Assembly: GCA_021153185.1 (NCBI GenBank)
Contig: JAGKTY010000004.1
Coordinates: 71,031 to 135,030 of the forward strand
DNA length: 64,000 nucleotides
From: Lachnospiraceae bacterium
GTDB taxonomy: Bacteria; Bacillota; Clostridia; Lachnospirales; Lachnospiraceae
Reading direction: 5' to 3'
Shown: piece after piece, positions 50,768 to 60,600 of the stretch
Layout of the letters: the number at the start of each line of letters is the position of its first letter
Position numbering within the stretch: the first letter of the stretch is position 1
Notes under the pieces: model-generated
Databases searched by the model: none
What the model saw: the letters and a program-made list of their open reading frames with translations, nothing else
Told to the model about the DNA's origin: nothing
Program-made: the position numbers and the translations under genes

Positions 50768-52085
50768 TACAAAAGGCGGAATCAATCCACGGGAACTGGT
50801 GCTACAGGTACTGATGGAAGTGCTGGAAAAAGGACAGTACAGCCATCTGATGTTAAAGAGTATTCTGGATAAATATGCGTTTTTGTCAAAGCAGGACCGC
50901 AGCTTCATCTCGCGTCTTTCAAACGGCGTCATTGAGCGGATGCTGACACTTGATTATGTAATTGATCAGTTTTCCAAAACAAAGGTCAAAAAAATGAAGC
51001 CGCTCATCCGCAATGTGATGCGCATGGGCTGTTATCAGATTTTATATATGGACAAGGTGCCGGCGAGTGCTGCGTGCAATGAATCGGTCAAGCTTGTCAA
51101 AAAGCATGGCTTTCAGCCTTTATCCGGTTTTGTCAATGGGGTGCTTCGCAGCATCGCAAGGCAGAAGGATGAGATTTCTTATCCGGACAAATCACAGGAT
51201 TTTGTGCAGTATTGTTCTGTCTGTTATTCTATGCCGCCGTGGATTGTCTCGATGTGGATTGAACAGTTTGGAGAAGCTGTCGCAGAGCAGCTTTTGCAAA
51301 ACACTCTGTCTGTCCGCCCGCTTACAATCCGGATTGATGCGCTTTCCGAAAAAGAGCAGGCATCCTATCTGAAGGAACTGGCTGACAGTGGTGTCAGTGT
51401 TAAAAAGACATCTCTGCCATATGCGTTTGAACTGGCAGGGTATGATACGGTTGAAGCACTGCCGGGATACGCGGAGGGCAAATTTGTTGTGCAGGATTTG
51501 GGCTCTATGCTGATTGTGCAAAAGGCGGATATCGGACCGGCAGATACGGTGATTGACGTGTGCGGTGCGCCGGGCGGAAAAGCACTTCATGCAGCGCAAA
51601 AGGCAACGAAAGGAACCGTGAGCGTCAGGGATGTATCCGATTACAAAATTGCGATGATTACGGAAAACATTGCGCGAAGCGGGCTTACCAATGTTGAGCC
51701 GCTTCTTTGGGATGCGACAGTTCTTAGGCGTGAGGATATCGAAACAGCGGATGTGGTCATTGCGGACCTTCCGTGTTCGGGGCTTGGTGTGATCGGGCGC
51801 AAGCCTGAGATAAAATACCGCGTGACGAGAGAGGATATCAGGGAAATTGCCGCTCTCCAGAGAACGATTCTGGATACAGTCCGGCAGTATGTAAAGGTGG
51901 GCGGAACGCTGATGTACAGCACATGCACACTGACAAGCGAAGAAAACGAACAAAATGTAGAATGGTTTTTGGCAAATCATCCATTCAGATGTGAGATGAG
52001 CACTGCGCTTTTGCCGCAAACAGATGGCAGAGGTACAGACGGCTTTTATATGGCAAAATTGATTCGGGAGAAATCGGATGATTGA
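50760..52085 (+). CDS. rsmB: 16S rRNA (cytosine-C5) methyltransferase RsmB
   Basis: A 441-residue enzyme. The N-terminal NusB-like RNA-binding part (ELVLQVLMEVLEKGQYSHL) is followed by a SAM domain with DVCGAPGGKALHAAQ, DLPCSGLGVIGRKPEIKYR and YSTCTLTSEENEQNV, carrying the two catalytic cysteines. The ATG at 50760 overlaps the fmt stop and has AGAGGG upstream. It overlaps rlmN by eight bases. Confidence 0.95.
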   Translation: MSDTKGGINPRELVLQVLMEVLEKGQYSHLMLKSILDKYAFLSKQDRSFISRLSNGVIERMLTLDYVIDQFSKTKVKKMKPLIRNVMRMGCYQILYMDKVPASAACNESVKLVKKHGFQPLSGFVNGVLRSIARQKDEISYPDKSQDFVQYCSVCYSMPPWIVSMWIEQFGEAVAEQLLQNTLSVRPLTIRIDALSEKEQASYLKELADSGVSVKKTSLPYAFELAGYDTVEALPGYAEGKFVVQDLGSMLIVQKADIGPADTVIDVCGAPGGKALHAAQKATKGTVSVRDVSDYKIAMITENIARSGLTNVEPLLWDATVLRREDIETADVVIADLPCSGLGVIGRKPEIKYRVTREDIREIAALQRTILDTVRQYVKVGGTLMYSTCTLTSEENEQNVEWFLANHPFRCEMSTALLPQTDGRGTDGFYMAKLIREKSDD

Positions 52086-53112
52086 TTTAAAATCGCTAAC
52101 ATATGAAGAACTATTAGAAGAGCTCCTTGGGCGCTCCCTTCCCAAATTCCGTGCGGGGCAGATTTATGAGTGGACGCACCGGAAACTGGTGGAAGGGTTT
52201 GACGAAATGACAAATCTGTCAAAAGATTTAAGGGAGCAGTGTAAACAAATTTTTACATTTACGACGCTTAAAATGGTCGACAGACAGGTGTCACGGTTTG
52301 ACGGAACAGAAAAATATCTGTTTGCCACAGAGGATGGCAATATGATGGAAAGCGTCCTGATGCGGTATCATCATGGAAACAGTGTGTGTATTTCGTCCCA
52401 GATAGGATGCCGGATGGGATGCCGGTTTTGTGCCTCGACGCTGGACGGATTGACGCGCAATCTGACAGCAGCGGAAATGCTCGATCAGATTTACCGCATC
52501 CAGAAAATGACAGGAGAACGTGTGAGCAATGTCGTCATTATGGGGACAGGAGAGCCGATGGATAATTTTGACAATGTTGTCAGGTTTATCAAGCTTCTGT
52601 CAGATGAACGCGGACTTCATATCAGCCAGAGAAATATTACGGTCAGCACATGCGGTCTTGTGCCGAGGATGCGGCAGCTTGCGGATCTGAAGCTGCAGAT
52701 TACATTGGCGCTATCCCTACATGCGGCAACAGATGAGAAGAGAAAAACACTGATGCCGATTGCCAACCGGTATACGATTGCACAGCTGATGGAAGCGTGC
52801 GGGTACTATTTTGAGCAGACCGGAAGGCGGCTTACGTTTGAGTATAGTCTGGTCAAGGGGGTAAATGATACAAAAGAGGATGCGGAGCTTTTATCCAAAT
52901 TGGCAAGGCAGGTAATGAGCCATGTCAATCTGATTCCTGTCAATCCGATTAAGGAAAGGGACTATGAACAACCGGACACAAAGTTTGTGGAAGCGTTCAA
53001 AAAAAGACTGGAAAAAAACCATGTGAATGTGACAATCAGGCGGGAAATGGGACGCGATATTGACGGGGCATGCGGACAGCTTAGAAAGAGACATTTGGAC
53101 ACGGAAAGATAA
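52078..53112 (+). CDS. rlmN: Dual-specificity 23S rRNA/tRNA adenine-C2 methyltransferase RlmN
   Basis: A 344-residue radical SAM enzyme that methylates A2503 of 23S rRNA and A37 of some tRNAs. The cluster motif is CRMGCRFC (C111, C115, C118), with GTGEPMDNFDNV and HAATDEKRKTLMPI. The C-terminal GRDIDGACGQLRKRH contains the methyl-carrying cysteine. The start overlaps rsmB. A terminator follows at once. Confidence 0.97.
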   Translation: MIDLKSLTYEELLEELLGRSLPKFRAGQIYEWTHRKLVEGFDEMTNLSKDLREQCKQIFTFTTLKMVDRQVSRFDGTEKYLFATEDGNMMESVLMRYHHGNSVCISSQIGCRMGCRFCASTLDGLTRNLTAAEMLDQIYRIQKMTGERVSNVVIMGTGEPMDNFDNVVRFIKLLSDERGLHISQRNITVSTCGLVPRMRQLADLKLQITLALSLHAATDEKRKTLMPIANRYTIAQLMEACGYYFEQTGRRLTFEYSLVKGVNDTKEDAELLSKLARQVMSHVNLIPVNPIKERDYEQPDTKFVEAFKKRLEKNHVNVTIRREMGRDIDGACGQLRKRHLDTER

Positions 53113-53158
53113 GGCGGTGGAAAGCAACGGGAAAGGGGCTTTCTATTGCCTTTTTTTT
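53113..53158 (+). terminator. Terminator after rlmN
   Basis: GGCGGTGGAAAG (53113-53124) pairs with CTTTCTATTGCC (53139-53150), including three G-U pairs, and is followed by eight T. The 3' arm overlaps the -35 box of the next promoter. Confidence 0.75.
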
Positions 53159-53174
53159 GCATTTGTGCTATAGT
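53146..53174 (+). promoter_or_regulatory. Promoter of the phosphatase-kinase operon
   Basis: TTGCCT (53146-53151), 17-bp spacer, TATAGT (53169-53174). The -35 box lies in the terminator arm and the T-run lies in the spacer. Confidence 0.65.
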
Positions 53175-53263
53175 AAAAAGGACTATGGAGTAGTATGGTC
53201 AGTTCCCAAAACGTGCGTTGCAAAAGCGTGTCTTTGGGAAAACAACAAAAGGAGAGCAAGGTT

Positions 53264-54019
53264 TTGTTAAAATCGTATTCCGTCACAGACATAGGACGTA
53301 AAAGACAGTTAAATCAGGATTACGTGTATTCATCAGGGCAGCCTGTTGGCAAGCTTCCAAACCTGTTTATCGTAGCGGATGGCATGGGAGGACATAAGGC
53401 AGGAGATTTTGCCTCCAAGTACACAGTGGAAACAATCGAACAGGAAATCAAACAATCGTTTGAAAAGAATCCGACAACCATCATCAAACATGCAATCAGC
53501 GTAGCAAATGAGCATGTTCGAAGGAAAGCGGCGTCGGATCCGAATCTGACAGGAATGGGTACGACGGTCGTTGTCGCGACAATCATCGGAAAGTACTTAC
53601 AGGTGGCAAACGTTGGAGATTCCAGATTATATATCATAAACGATACAGAAATCAAACAGGTAACGAGAGATCATTCCCTGGTGGAGGAAATGATACGGCT
53701 TGGTGGAATCGAGCGCAAGGACGCAAGACTTCACCCGGACAAAAATATTATCACCAGAGCAATTGGAGCCAGAGATGAAGTGGAGGCTGATTTCTTCACG
53801 GTGGAGCTTAGCGCTGCGGACACGGTTCTGATGTGTTCCGATGGACTGACCAACATGCTTGAGGATCAGGAAATTATGGATATCATCCATACGCATGATG
53901 ATCCAAGAAATTTGGTTGAGACCGCACAGGCGCTCATTGATGCAGCAAATAACAACGGTGGAAAAGACAACATAGCAGTTGTCCTTGTAAAACCTTTTGT
54001 AGATGAGGTGATAGTATGA
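53264..54019 (+). CDS. prpC: PP2C-family serine/threonine phosphatase (Stp/PrpC)
   Basis: A 251-residue metal-dependent phosphatase that reverses the PASTA kinase encoded next. Motifs: SVTDIGRKRQLNQDYVY, VADGMGGHKAGDFAS, GMGTTVVVA, DHSLVEEMIRLG, MCSDGLTNML and GGKDNIAVVLV. I choose the TTG at 53264 because AAAGGAG lies nine bases upstream and the family begins there; an ATG at 53195 would add 23 residues. It overlaps the kinase gene by four bases. Confidence 0.92.
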   Translation: MLKSYSVTDIGRKRQLNQDYVYSSGQPVGKLPNLFIVADGMGGHKAGDFASKYTVETIEQEIKQSFEKNPTTIIKHAISVANEHVRRKAASDPNLTGMGTTVVVATIIGKYLQVANVGDSRLYIINDTEIKQVTRDHSLVEEMIRLGGIERKDARLHPDKNIITRAIGARDEVEADFFTVELSAADTVLMCSDGLTNMLEDQEIMDIIHTHDDPRNLVETAQALIDAANNNGGKDNIAVVLVKPFVDEVIV

Positions 54020-56127
54020 TAAAGACTGGGATGTTAATCGGAGATCGTTATGAGATCCTTGAAAAAATCGGCACAGGTGGAATGAGCGATGTTTACAAAG
54101 CAAAGTGCCACAAATTGAATCGATATGTAGCTGTCAAAGTATTAAAACAGGAATTCAGCGAAAATACAAACTTTGTATCCAAATTCCGCACGGAGGCACA
54201 GGCGGCAGCAGGACTGATGCATCCGAATATCGTCAACGTATATGACGTTGGAGAAGAAGACGGCATTTATTATATTGTGATGGAGCTTGTCGAGGGCATT
54301 ACCTTAAAGAGCTACATCGAAAAAAAGGCAAGACTTTCCGTCAAAGAAGCAATCAGTATTGCAATTCAGGTTTCGATGGGAATTGAGGCAGCACACAACA
54401 ACCACATCATCCACAGGGATATCAAACCGCAGAATATCATGATTTCCAAAGAAGGAAAGGTCAAAATCGCGGACTTTGGTATTGCAAAGGCGGCAACAAG
54501 TAACACCATCACATCAAACGTGATGGGTTCGGTGCATTACACGTCGCCGGAACAGGCAAGGGGAGGCTTTTCGGATGAGCGCAGTGATATTTATTCCCTT
54601 GGCTGTACGATGTTTGAAATGGTGACAGGCCGCGTGCCTTTTGATGGAGAGACAACGGTATCCATTGCGATCAAACACATTCAGGAGGAAATGCCTTCCC
54701 CGAGAGAATTTGTCGGGGAGATACCGATCAGCATTGAGAAAATTATCTTCAAATGCACACAGAAGAGTCCGGATAGACGTTATCAGACAATTGCGGCACT
54801 GATTGCCGATCTGAAACAGTCTCTCATCAGTCCGGATGAAGACTTTGTTGACCTGGGACCACAGCTCGCAGGCGGTGAAACGAGAGCGATTTCGGAAGAG
54901 GAAATGGCTGCCATCAGAGAGCATACGGGAGCGGTTAAACTGGATATGCCGGAGCAGCAGATGCGTCTTCGCGAGGATTTGGCGAAAAAGCCTGCACAAA
55001 AGAAGAGCCGGCAGGAAGTGTATGAAGAGGACGAGGAAGAGTACGATGAGGACGATCTGGATCCGAGAATGGAAAAACTTACGACCGTTCTTGCGATTGT
55101 AGCAGCAGTCATTATCGGTTGTATCGCACTTGCACTTGCATGGAAGCTTCTTGGCGGAATCGGAAATAAGTCCGCTATTGAGAACGGAAAACCAAATACG
55201 GCCCAGGAAACGGAAAACGGTGATTTGATTATGATCAGTGTGCTTGGCATGGAGGAAGCCGATGCCAAACGCGCACTTCACGATATGGGACTTGGTGTAA
55301 AAACACAGACAGTTGCGTCTTCTTATGCCAAAGGACAGGTTTGTGAGCAGAGTGTGGCACAGGGCGAAAGCGTTTTGGTGAACACAACGATCCTGTTGTC
55401 AATCAGTGATGGTTCGCTTGCCTCAGAGGGCGTTCCGAATGTAGTCGGCATGGAAGAAAACGATGCCAAGAAGGCGCTCGAGGAAGCAGGCTATCTTGTG
55501 ACGGTTGAGAGCATTGACACAGATGAGGTGGCAGCCGGAAAGGTCGCACAACAGTCTCCACAGGCAGGCGAGAATGCGGCAGCAGGCAGCAATGTTACCA
55601 TTTCTGTCAGCACAGGTGTGTCAGAGGGAATGGTTCCGATGCCTGATTTGCGCGGCAAGACAGAGGCGGAGGCAAAACAGCTTCTTGAGGCGGCAGGCCT
55701 TACGGTAGGAACGGTCACAGAGACATCCTCTGAAGATGTTGAGGCCGGCAGAGTCGTATCACAGAGCTATAATCCGGGCATTAACGTATCAAAGACAACA
55801 GCAATCAATTTTGTTATTTCAAGCGGTCCAAAGGCGCTGACATACAAATACGTGACAAGTCTTTCAGCTCCGACTGGATACACAAGCGGACAGGTTACGG
55901 TAACAATTACGGCATCGGATGGAGATACCCGTTCCTTTACGACATCGACCTTCCCGTGTGCAGTCAATGAGGCGGGCTTCAAGGTGAGCAGCGGAACGAT
56001 TACCTACACATATGAGCAGGAAACTGTCGAGACGGGATTTGATGATGAGACAGGACAAAATGCAACGTTTATGACAACCAAGACAGTTACGACGCAGCCT
56101 GTGAGCATAACCTTTACGCAGGAGTAA
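54016..56127 (+). CDS. prkC: PASTA-domain serine/threonine protein kinase (PrkC/Stk)
   Basis: A 703-residue single-pass membrane kinase that senses wall fragments. The kinase domain (about 8-270) has IGTGGMSDVYK, AVKVL, the catalytic IIHRDIKPQN and IADFGIAKA. An acidic juxtamembrane stretch (EEDEEEYDEDDLD) precedes the helix VLAIVAAVIIGCIALALAW near residue 360. Outside are three PASTA repeats (GMEEADAKRAL, GMEENDAKKAL, GKTEAEAKQLL). A final beta-rich segment of about 100 residues (YVTSLSAPTGYTSG to the end) is not a PASTA repeat. Confidence 0.95.
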   Translation: MIKTGMLIGDRYEILEKIGTGGMSDVYKAKCHKLNRYVAVKVLKQEFSENTNFVSKFRTEAQAAAGLMHPNIVNVYDVGEEDGIYYIVMELVEGITLKSYIEKKARLSVKEAISIAIQVSMGIEAAHNNHIIHRDIKPQNIMISKEGKVKIADFGIAKAATSNTITSNVMGSVHYTSPEQARGGFSDERSDIYSLGCTMFEMVTGRVPFDGETTVSIAIKHIQEEMPSPREFVGEIPISIEKIIFKCTQKSPDRRYQTIAALIADLKQSLISPDEDFVDLGPQLAGGETRAISEEEMAAIREHTGAVKLDMPEQQMRLREDLAKKPAQKKSRQEVYEEDEEEYDEDDLDPRMEKLTTVLAIVAAVIIGCIALALAWKLLGGIGNKSAIENGKPNTAQETENGDLIMISVLGMEEADAKRALHDMGLGVKTQTVASSYAKGQVCEQSVAQGESVLVNTTILLSISDGSLASEGVPNVVGMEENDAKKALEEAGYLVTVESIDTDEVAAGKVAQQSPQAGENAAAGSNVTISVSTGVSEGMVPMPDLRGKTEAEAKQLLEAAGLTVGTVTETSSEDVEAGRVVSQSYNPGINVSKTTAINFVISSGPKALTYKYVTSLSAPTGYTSGQVTVTITASDGDTRSFTTSTFPCAVNEAGFKVSSGTITYTYEQETVETGFDDETGQNATFMTTKTVTTQPVSITFTQE

Positions 56128-56130
56128 TTT

Positions 56131-57012
56131 ATGACAGGAAGAATTGTCAAAGGTATTGCGGGATTTTACTATGTTGATTGCGACGGCACAGTGTATGAGT
56201 GCAAGGCAAGAGGCGTGTTCCGCAAACAGCAGATTAAACCGCTCGTCGGGGATTTGGTGACTGTGGAAGTGATTTCGGCGGAAGAAAAAACGGGAAATAT
56301 CATAGAGATTCTGCCACGTAAGAACGAACTCATCAGACCGGCAGTGGCCAACATTGATCAGGCGCTCGTGATTTTTGCGGTAAATAGTCCGGCTCCGAAT
56401 CTATGTCTCCTTGATAAATTCTTACTCAGCATGGAGACAGAGAAGATTCCGACAATTATTTGTTTTAACAAAATGGATCTTGCAACGGATGAGGAACAAA
56501 ATTCGTTGCGCATATGCTACGAAATGACGCCATATGAAGTGTTGTTTGTCAGTGCCCAAAAAGACATCGGCATGCAGGCACTCTCCGAGAAACTGAAAGG
56601 ACGTGTGACAACGGTTGCAGGTCCGTCGGGCGTTGGTAAATCGACCATCATCAACAAACTGCAGGATGGTGTTGTGATGGAGACCGGCGCAATCAGCGAG
56701 AAAACAGCACGCGGAAAGCATACAACAAGACATAGTGAGTTTATTTCACTTGGCACGGATAGCTATATTTTGGATACGCCGGGGTTTACAAGCCTAAGTG
56801 TGGCAGATATAGCACCACAGGAGATTTCCCTTTATTTTCCGGAGTTTGAAAAACATGAGCCGTACTGCAGGTTTCAGGGGTGCATGCACCTAAAGGAGCC
56901 CAAATGCGGCATAAAGGATGCTGTTTTGCGCGGGGAAATCGCGCGTGAGCGGTATGAGAGCTACCGGACAATGGTAGAAGAGGCAAAAGAAAGAAAGAGG
57001 TACGAACGATGA
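56131..57012 (+). CDS. rsgA: Ribosome small subunit GTPase RsgA
   Basis: A 293-residue circularly permuted GTPase that helps finish 30S subunits. The OB domain comes first, then NKMD (G4), GPSGVGKSTIINKL (G1) and DTPGFTSL (G3). It ends with a zinc site made by YCRFQGCMHLKEPKC. It begins three bases after the kinase stop and overlaps rpe by four bases; this neighbourhood is conserved in Firmicutes. Confidence 0.96.
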   Translation: MTGRIVKGIAGFYYVDCDGTVYECKARGVFRKQQIKPLVGDLVTVEVISAEEKTGNIIEILPRKNELIRPAVANIDQALVIFAVNSPAPNLCLLDKFLLSMETEKIPTIICFNKMDLATDEEQNSLRICYEMTPYEVLFVSAQKDIGMQALSEKLKGRVTTVAGPSGVGKSTIINKLQDGVVMETGAISEKTARGKHTTRHSEFISLGTDSYILDTPGFTSLSVADIAPQEISLYFPEFEKHEPYCRFQGCMHLKEPKCGIKDAVLRGEIARERYESYRTMVEEAKERKRYER

Positions 57013-57674
57013 AACTGGCACCGTCGATATTAGCAGCAGATTTTTGTATATTAGGACAGCAGGTAAAACAGGTTCAGGATGCGGGAGCGCAGATTCTGCA
57101 TGTGGATGTGATGGACGGCACTTTTGTCCCATCCATTTCATTTGGGTTTCCAATCATTGCATCCCTGCGCAAACAGACAGATATGATGTTTGATGTGCAT
57201 TTGATGATTACAGAGCCGGAGCGCTATGTGGAACGGTTTGCAAAGGCGGGGGCAGATTTGATCACGGTGCACGTTGAGGCATGCAAAAATGTGCATCGTA
57301 CACTTCGCAGAATCCGCCAGACGGGCTGTAAAGTCGGCATTGCGCTTCATCCACAGACACCGATTCAAAATGTATACCCGTATTTGGAACTTGTCGACCA
57401 GGTGACTGTCATGACGGTAAATACAGGGTTTGGCGGCCAGCAGTATATCGAGGAATGTACCGAAAAAATCATAGAATTGCGCAATGAGATAGATTATCGC
57501 AGATTGCCGATTGACATCGAAGTAGACGGTGGCGTCAAGCTTGATAATGCAGAGATGATTCTGGATGCAGGTGCAACGGTACTTGTAGCCGGTTCAGCTA
57601 TTTTTAAGGATGATATTCATCAAAATGTAACCAATTTTTTGACGAAGCTTAAAAAGTATGAGGATAAAGTGTGA
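57009..57674 (+). CDS. rpe: Ribulose-phosphate 3-epimerase
   Basis: A 221-residue TIM-barrel enzyme of the pentose phosphate pathway. LAPSILAADF, HVDVMDGTFVPSISFG, DVHLMI, VMTVNTGFGGQ and EVDGGV are all present, giving the metal ligands and catalytic acids. Overlaps rsgA at the start and the histidine kinase at the end. A thiamine pyrophosphokinase gene, often next in this cluster, is absent. Confidence 0.96.
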   Translation: MKLAPSILAADFCILGQQVKQVQDAGAQILHVDVMDGTFVPSISFGFPIIASLRKQTDMMFDVHLMITEPERYVERFAKAGADLITVHVEACKNVHRTLRRIRQTGCKVGIALHPQTPIQNVYPYLELVDQVTVMTVNTGFGGQQYIEECTEKIIELRNEIDYRRLPIDIEVDGGVKLDNAEMILDAGATVLVAGSAIFKDDIHQNVTNFLTKLKKYEDKV

Positions 57675-60600
57675 GTAAACTATACGAAGACATCACAAAT
57701 GATTTCATAATATCAGAGCAAATCCGCGACAGGCAGGACTCGCAGCTGAAGGATTTCTGGCGCAAAAATACGGAAGAGGTCAACCGCATGGTTACCAATG
57801 CGCTCGTTTGTTGTTCAGCTGTTCTTTTGGTGCTGATTTATCTCAATTCCCTGCCGGGATTTTGGGGCTTTTTGGAGCTGCTGCTGAAAAAGATGGTTGT
57901 GTTTGGCTCTCTTGCGACAATCAGCCCGTTTGTGCTTCGAAAACTCAAAGTGAATGCAGAGATTTTAAAGTACTACACGCTTGCTGTGCTGGCGGTATTT
58001 ATTGCAGCGCTTGGAACGGAAAACAGTATTGGGATTTATATTACATATATTCTGGTGCCGTTGATCAGCGTGTTGTATTTTGATAAGAAGCTGTGCAATG
58101 CGATGTCTCTGTTCAGTTATTTCATGATGGTCATAGGTGTTTATTTTAATTCCTTTGGCAAATATGAGACGATTTTGTTAAAACGGTCGCAGATGTGGAC
58201 GTTTAAAGTCTATTTAATTGGCTTTACGATGGAGTTTATCGTCTGCTTCTTATTTCTTCAGATGATCATCAAGCGTGCTGCCGCGTTTGTGGAAGGGCAG
58301 CAAAATATGCTTCTTCAGTTAGAGGGAGAAAAAGAGCGGTATCGTATCTTAATCGAGGGCAGCAGTGATGTGATTTTTGATTATGATGTTGAGACGCATG
58401 AATACAAAGCGACAGATTCCATTTACAATACGAATGCGGCACAAAAATGTGAAGTATTAATTCCTGATCTCGTAGCATTTATTCAGAATACAACGATTCA
58501 GGAACCGCCGATTTTACATATTATCAACAGACTTGTATCGGGCGAGAAGGTGGATAGTGTTGAAATAGACTGCTCGCGCGTTGTTGCAGGACAGCTCCAG
58601 CCATTTTACTACGAGTTAAACGGTCGCATGATTACTGATATGTCCGGTAAGGCTGTGCGGATTATCGGTAGACTGCATAATATTACCAAACAGAAGCTTG
58701 TGCAGCTTCAGGCAGAATATGAGCAGAACTTTGATGCCAATACAGGTCTTTATAAGCACGAATACTTTAAACAAAATTATAAAGCACTCAGTGAAGAACT
58801 GAAGAACGGTGCGCTTGTTTATGTCTTTTTGAGTGACATGAAAGAGATCAGCGAAAAGTACGGCTATAAGCGCGGAGACGAATTGATTCATATTGCTGCA
58901 CAGGTCATGAAGGATCTGTTCCAGGATCATGGACTGTATTGTCGTATGCATGGTGCCAGATTCCTTGCATTTCTGCCGGGTGCAGAGTATAAGGACGGCT
59001 TCCAGTACAAGCAGATGCTTGAATTGAAACTGGATGAAATCTGGGTGGATGAAGAAGCAGAAACCAAGCTCAAATATAACACGATCTTCAAAATGGTCGA
59101 GGCACAGAATATTATGGAAGTTCTGAAAGAAATTGAGCATGAGACGGGACCTGACAGCTATCGCGGACGAAGCAGGTCGATGTATGAGCTTCTCGGAATG
59201 GGTACCGGCATCTTGTCTGATCAGGATTATCAGGATATTTCCAAGGGACAGCAGCTGTTATCAGAGATGATGGAGCTTTTAAAGAACTCCAAAAATACGA
59301 AGCTTGCAATCAACCAGGCGCTTGCCACAATCGGAGAGAAGTTTGAACTGGCCCGCATTGTCATAATGGAGACGAACTTAGCGCAGCTCTCCAATGATAT
59401 CACCTTCCAGTGGTATTCTAAGCCGGACTATGAGATCAGGAGCTTCTTTAGTGTCATGTCACAGGAGAAGCTTGATGGCATCAATGCATTTTATGATCAG
59501 CATGGCTATGCAGAGTGTTATGACGAGAATCAGGTGCAGGTGCATGATGAACTGACGGGTGGCGTCGGACTTGGAAAGGCACTTTCCATGATGCACCTAA
59601 AAGGGGAATTATGGATTCCGACCTATACGGAGGGTACCTTCTCCGGAACGATAAAATTTGACCGTGATATTGACCGTAGATTTTCGGTTGTTGAGAAATA
59701 CCTGCTTTCAGAGGCGGTGAGCGCGATTTACAACGTCATCATGCGTATGAATGCGGATGAGGCCAACAAAGCAAAGAGTACGTTCTTATCTACGATGTCG
59801 CATGAGATCCGTACGCCGCTCAATGCCATCCTTGGTATGGCGGATGTTGCGCTCAGGGAGGATATGCCAAAGAGCCAGAGACAGTGTCTTGAGACGATTA
59901 AATCTGCCGGAAGCGGACTTTTGACCATTATCAATGACATTCTTGACTTTAGTAAGATCGAGGCAGGAAAGCTGGAGATTGTAGAAGGCACCTATCAGAT
60001 TATGTCGCTTGTTTATGACGTTAATGTCATCATGCAGGCGCGTAATAAGGAAAAGGGCTTAAAGATAATTCTGGATATTCCTGAGGATCTGCCGAATATG
60101 CTGTTTGGCGATATGGTACGAATCAAACAGGTTATCGTCAATTTTGCGAACAATGCGATCAAATATACGGACGTCGGTAGCGTGACGCTAAAGATGCGAT
60201 GCGACGAAGTAAAGGACGGAATGACCAATATGCGTGTTTCTGTCATTGACACAGGCATCGGTATTAAGGAAGAGGACATGAATTCCCTATTCCAGTCATT
60301 CTCGCAGGTTGATATGGAGCGCAACCACACCAAAGAGGGTACGGGTCTTGGACTTGTCATCAGTCAGCAGCTTGTGGCACTGATGAATGGTAGTATTTCG
60401 GTTGAGAGCGAATATGGACAGGGAAGTACCTTTGGATTTGTGATTCCGCAGCGCGTTATGGATGATGCGCCTGCCGGAAGGCTTGAGGATTATCAGGCAG
60501 TGTCAAAGCCGGATGATGACCGTAAGATTATGAATTTCAAAGCGCCTGATGCACATGTATTGATTGTAGATGACAATCTGATGAACCTAAAGGTGGCGCA

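Noticed and set aside
51192..52145. Long open frame of 317 codons on the minus strand
   Set aside because: It lies fully antisense to rsmB, has cysteine/histidine-rich composition typical of a reversed frame, and no ribosome site or family motif.
54514..55281. Open frame of 255 codons on the minus strand
   Set aside because: Antisense to the PASTA kinase, whose domains are beyond doubt; composition is that of a shadow frame.
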